A stretch of 64,000 nt of DNA from Verrucomicrobiia bacterium. Lineage in GTDB: Bacteria > Verrucomicrobiota > Verrucomicrobiia > Verrucomicrobiales > DEV007. A program made the translations under genes and the position numbers. Shown here one piece after another: positions 60,095-64,000 of this stretch. Numbering within the stretch: position 1 is the stretch's first letter; the number at the start of each line of letters is the position of its first letter. The notes below the pieces were generated by a model. The model was given only the letters and a program-made list of their open reading frames with translations, made no database searches and was not told the DNA's origin. Where the stretch lies: NCBI GenBank assembly GCA_030427505.1, contig JAUICH010000012.1:62001-126000 (forward strand). Reading direction: 5' to 3'.

Positions 60095-61606
60095 TCAGCC
60101 TTCCTCGCCCAGTTGCTTCGCCCGCGCGATCGCCCGCATCATGCCGCGCGCCTTGTTCACGGTTTCGTCGTACTCGGCGGAGGGCACGGAGTCCGCGACG
60201 ATACCCGCGCCCGCCTGCACGTAGGCTTTGCCGCCTTTCAGCACCACGGTGCGCAGTGCGATGCAGGAGTCGTGATTCCCGTCGAAGCCGAAATACCCCA
60301 CCGCGCCGCTATAGGCGCAGCGTTTATTCTTCTCCAACTCGTTGATAATCTGCATGGCTCGCACCTTCGGGCTGCCTGACACCGTGCCCGCCGGGAAGGT
60401 CGCCCGCATGACGTCATAGGCACTGTGGTCTTCCGCCAGTTTCCCCTCCACGTTGGAGACGATGTGCATGACGTGGCTGTATTTTTCGATGATCTCGAAG
60501 TCCGTGACCTTCACCGTGTCGTACTCCGCCACGCGGCCCACGTCGTTCCGGGCCAGGTCCACCAGCATGATGTGCTCCGCCAGTTCCTTCGGATCGTTCA
60601 AAAGATCCGCCGCCAGCGCGTCGTCTTCCTCCGGTGTCTTCCCCCTCCAGCGCGTGCCCGCGATGGGCCGGATCTCGATCTTTCCCCGGATGGAGCGCAC
60701 ATGCACCTCTGGGGAACTTCCCACCAGCGCGAACTCGTCTCCGAACTGGAGGCAGAACATGTAGGGCGAGGGATTTACGTGCCGCAGCGCCCGATAAAGG
60801 TCCAGCGGGCTGCCGGCGTAGTCCACCTCGAACCGTTGGGAAGGCACCACCTGGAAAATGTCCCCCGCGTAAATGTATTCCTTCGCCGCCGTCACCATGC
60901 CCTCGTACTCCTCACGGGTGGTGTTGCTGCGCGGTTCCAATTCTTCCGCTGGTTCCAGCGCCGTCAGCGGCCGGACTTTCAAGGGCTGTGACAGCAGCTC
61001 GATGATGGAGTCGATCTTCTTCCGCGCTGCCTCGTAGCCCGCGTCCGGACTCACGTAGTCTTCGGTGTGCACGTTGGCGATCACCTGGATGCGGCGGAAG
61101 CGGTGGTCGAACACCACCAGCGTGTCCGTGATCATGAAAAGCATGTCCGGCAGCCCCAGCGCGTCCGGCGGCGGCGGCGGCACCGTGGGCTCGAAAAAGC
61201 GCACCATGTCATAGGCCAGGAACCCCACGGCTCCGCCTGTCAGCAGGGGCAGTCCCTCCACCTCCACGGCCTTGTAGCGAGACATCAGGTGCTCCAGCTC
61301 GTTCAGTGGATCGCCCTGGTCTTCCGGCAACTCATAGCGGCGGGACGAACCGTTTTCCCGCACCTCGATGCTCCGCCCGGAGGCCCGGATCACCAGCCGC
61401 GGTCCCGCGCCCATGAACGAGTAGCGCCCCAGTTGCTCGCTGTTCTCCGCGCTTTCCAGCAGGAAACAGTCGCCCCCGTCATTCAGCTTCTGAAAGGCGG
61501 ACACCGGCGTTTCGTAGTCCGCCACCAGCTCCGTGTACACGGGAATCAGGTTTCCCCGCGAACACAGGGAACGGAATTCCTCCAGGGACGGTTTCAGCGG
61601 TGTCAT
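60095..61606 (-). CDS. trpE: Anthranilate synthase component I
   Basis: From the ATG at 61606 (MTPLKPSLEEFRSLC) the product is 503 residues, normal for TrpE. The N-terminal tryptophan-feedback site is represented by LLESAENSEQLGRYSFMGAG, and the catalytic part by RPIAGTRWRGKTPEEDDALA, AEHIMLVDLARNDVGRVAEY and FPAGTVSGSPKVRAMQIINE, then YSGAVGYFGFDGNHDSCIAL. It makes anthranilate from chorismate with ammonia from TrpG. No leader peptide rich in Trp was found upstream. Confidence 0.96.
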   Translation of the reverse strand: MTPLKPSLEEFRSLCSRGNLIPVYTELVADYETPVSAFQKLNDGGDCFLLESAENSEQLGRYSFMGAGPRLVIRASGRSIEVRENGSSRRYELPEDQGDPLNELEHLMSRYKAVEVEGLPLLTGGAVGFLAYDMVRFFEPTVPPPPPDALGLPDMLFMITDTLVVFDHRFRRIQVIANVHTEDYVSPDAGYEAARKKIDSIIELLSQPLKVRPLTALEPAEELEPRSNTTREEYEGMVTAAKEYIYAGDIFQVVPSQRFEVDYAGSPLDLYRALRHVNPSPYMFCLQFGDEFALVGSSPEVHVRSIRGKIEIRPIAGTRWRGKTPEEDDALAADLLNDPKELAEHIMLVDLARNDVGRVAEYDTVKVTDFEIIEKYSHVMHIVSNVEGKLAEDHSAYDVMRATFPAGTVSGSPKVRAMQIINELEKNKRCAYSGAVGYFGFDGNHDSCIALRTVVLKGGKAYVQAGAGIVADSVPSAEYDETVNKARGMMRAIARAKQLGEEG

Positions 61607-61795
61607 GTCTATTCGATCGAAGGGCGGACCAAGGGACCCCGAACATGCACGCCCCCCCACCCCTTTGCAACCGGCCAGAAATTGACATTCCCCACCTGTT
61701 TTGCTGAACTCGGCTTCTGGTTCCCCCGCGAAAGATCGATCCCGGCCACGTCACGCCAGCGGAGTGGAGCCTCCCCCATTTCACCCCTCAATGTC

Positions 61796-63349
61796 ATGAG
61801 CGATTCCCCCAGCCCCTCCAAGAACTCTTTCGCGGTCCCCGCCGTGACCCTCGTTATCGGCCTGGTCGTGGGCGCTTTGGCGGGGCGTTTCCTGCTGGCG
61901 GCTCCCTCACCCCCTATCCGGGATCCCGGCGCGACCGCCGGGTCCGGCCATTATTCCGGAAGCGCCTCCAGCGCGGATGGCGAACCGGGCGCTCCCTCTG
62001 ACTCCGGCCCTCCCGATTCGGCATCCGCCGCCTCGTCCTCCGGGAATGCCACCGCTTCCAAAGGCAAAAGCACGGCCGGAAAACCGGATAAGGACGAAAA
62101 ACTCAGCGCGGCGGAACTCATCCCCCTGCTCGAAGATCAGACCAAGACCAACCTGAACTCCATTCTGTTCTATACCGATCTGGCCGCCGCCATCGCCCGG
62201 CTGGATCCAAACGATATTCCGGAAGTGCTGGACTACGTGGCAAACTCCAGCAATCTGCAAATGAAGATGGCCGTTACGTCCATCGTCTTCGCCAATTGGG
62301 CAGCCGATTCCCCGGAAGAGGCCCTGCGCTACGCGGAAGGGATCACCTCACCCCAAGTGAAGTCCATGGCCATGCAGGGCGTTCTGTCCACCTGGATAGG
62401 AAGCGATCCGGACGCCGCCTTCCGCTACCTGGAAACCCTGGAGCCCAGCCGCCAGAAGACTCAGTCGCTCCAGCAGGCCATCATGTCCCTGGCCATGACC
62501 GAACCCGAAGCCGCCGCCGCGCGCGCCCTCGCTCAGGAGGACGTCATGATGCGCTCTCAATTGGTAAGCTCCGTCGGCCAAGTCTGGGCCATGAACGATC
62601 CCAAGGCCGCCATGCGCTGGATCGATCAGATCGAAGACCCCTCCCTGGCCCATCAAGTGAACGAATCCGTCTACACTGGCTGGGCCTATAACGATCCTCA
62701 GTCGGCCCTGGAATACGCCTCCACTCTGGACGATCCCACCCGCCAAAAGCAGATCCTCCAGCAGGCCCTCCAAGCCTGGATCCAGCAAGACCCGGACGCC
62801 GGCACGGAGTACCTTCTGGCCCTGCCCGAGGAAACCCGCACCGACGAATTGATCAACAACATTTCCTGGTCCCTCAGCCAGCTCCCCTTGGAAAAACTGA
62901 GGTCCGTCCTGAACTCCCTGCCCGAAAGTCAGCGCTCCACCGCCATGCGAAACCTGGCGGCCAGCCGCGCTAACGCCTCCCCCCGCGAAGCCATCCAATT
63001 GGTCGAGGAAATGGCAGACGAAAAAACTCAGGGGCTGGCCTTCGGGAACATCGCCTCCACCTGGGCCCGCAGCGATCCCTATGGCGCCGCACAGTGGCTC
63101 AACGAACTCCCCGACGGCACCCCTCGGGACCAGGCCATTGGCGGCTTCGCCCGCCAGCTCGTCGAAATCAGCCCTCGAGACGCCCTCAATTGGGTAGAGT
63201 CCATCCAGGACGAAAACTATCGCACGTCCCAGGCCCAAAGCCTCCTCCGCCAGTGGCTCACCCGCGACCGTGCCGCCGCCGAAGGATACATCCAGCAAAC
63301 CGGCCTAATCGATCAAGCCGCCAAAGACCGCCTGTTGAATAGGCAGTAG
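61796..63349 (+). CDS. Membrane-anchored alpha-solenoid repeat protein
   Basis: From the ATG at 61796 the product is 517 residues: one N-terminal membrane helix (VTLVIGLVVGALAGRFLLAA), a Gly/Ser/Pro/Ala-rich linker (about 40-100), then about ten helical repeats of roughly 30 residues with the pattern W-a-x-x-D-P-x-x-A-x-x-y (STWIGSDPDAAFRYLETL, AWIQQDPDAGTEYLLALP, TWARSDPYGAAQWLNELP). The repeats are like HEAT/TPR solenoids and are frequent in Verrucomicrobiota proteins of unknown role. A longer open frame upstream is antisense to trpE and rejected. A paralogue follows 37 bp downstream. Confidence 0.75.
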   Translation: MSDSPSPSKNSFAVPAVTLVIGLVVGALAGRFLLAAPSPPIRDPGATAGSGHYSGSASSADGEPGAPSDSGPPDSASAASSSGNATASKGKSTAGKPDKDEKLSAAELIPLLEDQTKTNLNSILFYTDLAAAIARLDPNDIPEVLDYVANSSNLQMKMAVTSIVFANWAADSPEEALRYAEGITSPQVKSMAMQGVLSTWIGSDPDAAFRYLETLEPSRQKTQSLQQAIMSLAMTEPEAAAARALAQEDVMMRSQLVSSVGQVWAMNDPKAAMRWIDQIEDPSLAHQVNESVYTGWAYNDPQSALEYASTLDDPTRQKQILQQALQAWIQQDPDAGTEYLLALPEETRTDELINNISWSLSQLPLEKLRSVLNSLPESQRSTAMRNLAASRANASPREAIQLVEEMADEKTQGLAFGNIASTWARSDPYGAAQWLNELPDGTPRDQAIGGFARQLVEISPRDALNWVESIQDENYRTSQAQSLLRQWLTRDRAAAEGYIQQTGLIDQAAKDRLLNRQ

Positions 63350-63386
63350 CGCGGGATTACACGCTCTGAACAGGTAAAGCGATTCC

Positions 63387-64000
63387 ATGGAAACATTGTC
63401 CCTTTCCTCTGGCCGATACCTGATTCCCGCCGTGACCCTGATCATGGGCCTGACCCTCGGCATCCTGGTGGACCGGTTTCTCATCGCCTCCACCTTGGAG
63501 CCAGCACCAGGGGCCGGCCACCCGTCCGGCACAGGGAACGGGTTGGCAGCCCATGGCTCCGGCGGAGCCTACTCCGCGGACAGCAGCAGTACCTCTGGCG
63601 CCGCTTCCGGGAAGGACGAGGCCCCCACCACACCCGGAACCTCCACCACCAGCCTCTCCCTCGGTACCCTGCCGGAAGCGGAAAAAGTCAACGCGGACGA
63701 ACTGATCCTCTACCTGGAAGACCTGAAGGAAAGCACCAACCGGATCCGCTATTTCACCCAGATAGACCTGGCAGTTTCCCGCCTGCCTCCGGAGCAGATC
63801 CCGGATGCCATGGCCCACCTGATGGGGAGCAACCGCCTCGGCCCCCAGAAAAAGGAAGCCATTGCCTCCATTGCCTTCGCTGCTTGGGCCACCGATTCCC
63901 CGGAGCAGGCCCTGCGCTTCGCCGAAGGAATCGAAGATCTGCAAGTGCGTTACGCGGCCATACAGGGCGTCTTCTCCACCTGGATGGAGCAGGATGCCGA
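63387..64000 (+). CDS. Paralogue of the alpha-solenoid protein (cut by window edge)
   Basis: The ATG at 63387 opens a frame that runs off the window (204 complete codons). The product repeats the upstream protein's layout: a membrane helix (YLIPAVTLIMGLTLGILVDR), a Gly/Ser/Thr-rich linker, and the first repeats (FAAWATDSPEQALRFAEGIE, IQGVFSTWMEQDA beside MQGVLSTWIGSDPDA). The two genes arose by tandem duplication and are probably cotranscribed; more copies may follow outside the window. Confidence 0.75.
   Translation, partial: METLSLSSGRYLIPAVTLIMGLTLGILVDRFLIASTLEPAPGAGHPSGTGNGLAAHGSGGAYSADSSSTSGAASGKDEAPTTPGTSTTSLSLGTLPEAEKVNADELILYLEDLKESTNRIRYFTQIDLAVSRLPPEQIPDAMAHLMGSNRLGPQKKEAIASIAFAAWATDSPEQALRFAEGIEDLQVRYAAIQGVFSTWMEQDA

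Noticed and set aside
61067-61795. N-terminal extension of the first alpha-solenoid protein over the trpE gene
   Set aside because: It is antisense to a conserved trpE; the ATG at 61796 is directly followed by a membrane anchor like that of the downstream paralogue.
61607-61795. Trp attenuator or leader peptide upstream of trpE
   Set aside because: No short frame with tandem Trp codons and no alternative hairpin pair with a T run was seen.

Overview
The window looks like chromosomal DNA of a GC-rich member of the Verrucomicrobiota (PVC superphylum). The evidence is indirect: a Planctomycetes/Verrucomicrobia-type cytochrome-DUF1549/DUF1553 gene followed by its DUF1501 partner, two sulfatases, many secreted Tat or Sec proteins, a sigma factor with a long membrane tail, an SLA1-like domain, and a lipoprotein with a C-terminal 'VDVR.IPPGT...FRVP' type ending. 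No rRNA, tRNA, CRISPR array or complete insertion sequence was recognised. Coding is dense and GC-rich throughout; the one strongly AT-rich patch is at about 440-500.

Layout. 1-7671: a truncated membrane sensor gene, then a plus-strand run of carbohydrate-type genes (xylose-isomerase-like TIM barrel, Gfo/Idh/MocA oxidoreductase, beta-helix protein, ECF sigma factor fused to a membrane/pentad-repeat tail, SLA1-like plus pectate-lyase-like protein). 7992-9951: a BrnT/BrnA-like toxin-antitoxin pair and a histidine kinase with an ethylene-receptor-like sensor domain. 9983-16855: a minus-strand run with NeuB- and NeuA-like nonulosonic acid genes, a DUF115-like protein, a coiled-coil membrane protein, a MenG/UbiE methyltransferase, a c-type cytochrome and an AlgX/AlgJ-like SGNH protein; a 200 bp TA-flanked MITE sits between neuA and the DUF115-like gene. 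17078-17533: queF. 17559-27310: a three-gene operon encoding a 2224-residue exported protein (unknown N-terminal half, helical region, four PASTA repeats, degenerate CFI-box C-terminus), a Sel1-repeat protein, and a caspase-like peptidase with a matching Sel1 array. This operon is the best candidate for an undescribed system.

27455-35170: PhoX-like phosphatase, a possible small gene with a terminator, a MATE exporter, two divergent-looking sulfatases and a PHP-type metallohydrolase. 35171-35773 is a repeat-bearing intergenic region. 35774-40551: SGNH esterase-like protein, YkvA-like protein, a small membrane protein, and MgtE. 40614-44334: housekeeping operon tyrA-aroA-cmk-plsC. 44443-50475: a proline-rich lipoprotein, a five-gene pseudopilin operon (gspG-H-I-J-K order of transcription), and a multi-pass membrane protein. 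50733-56343: the DUF1549/1553 and DUF1501 pair, separated by two 245 bp copies of an element built from six hairpins. 56492-64000: two small envelope proteins, an exported TPR protein, trpE and trpG, and two tandem paralogous membrane-anchored alpha-solenoid proteins, the second cut by the window edge.

How the parts fit together: the secreted isomerase, oxidoreductase, beta-helix, sulfatase, SGNH and cytochrome/DUF1501 genes suggest a particle- or polysaccharide-degrading life style; NeuA/NeuB, the DUF115-like and AlgX-like proteins suggest a decorated cell surface; the pseudopilins suggest an export apparatus. All functional statements are read from protein sequence by eye, without database searches.
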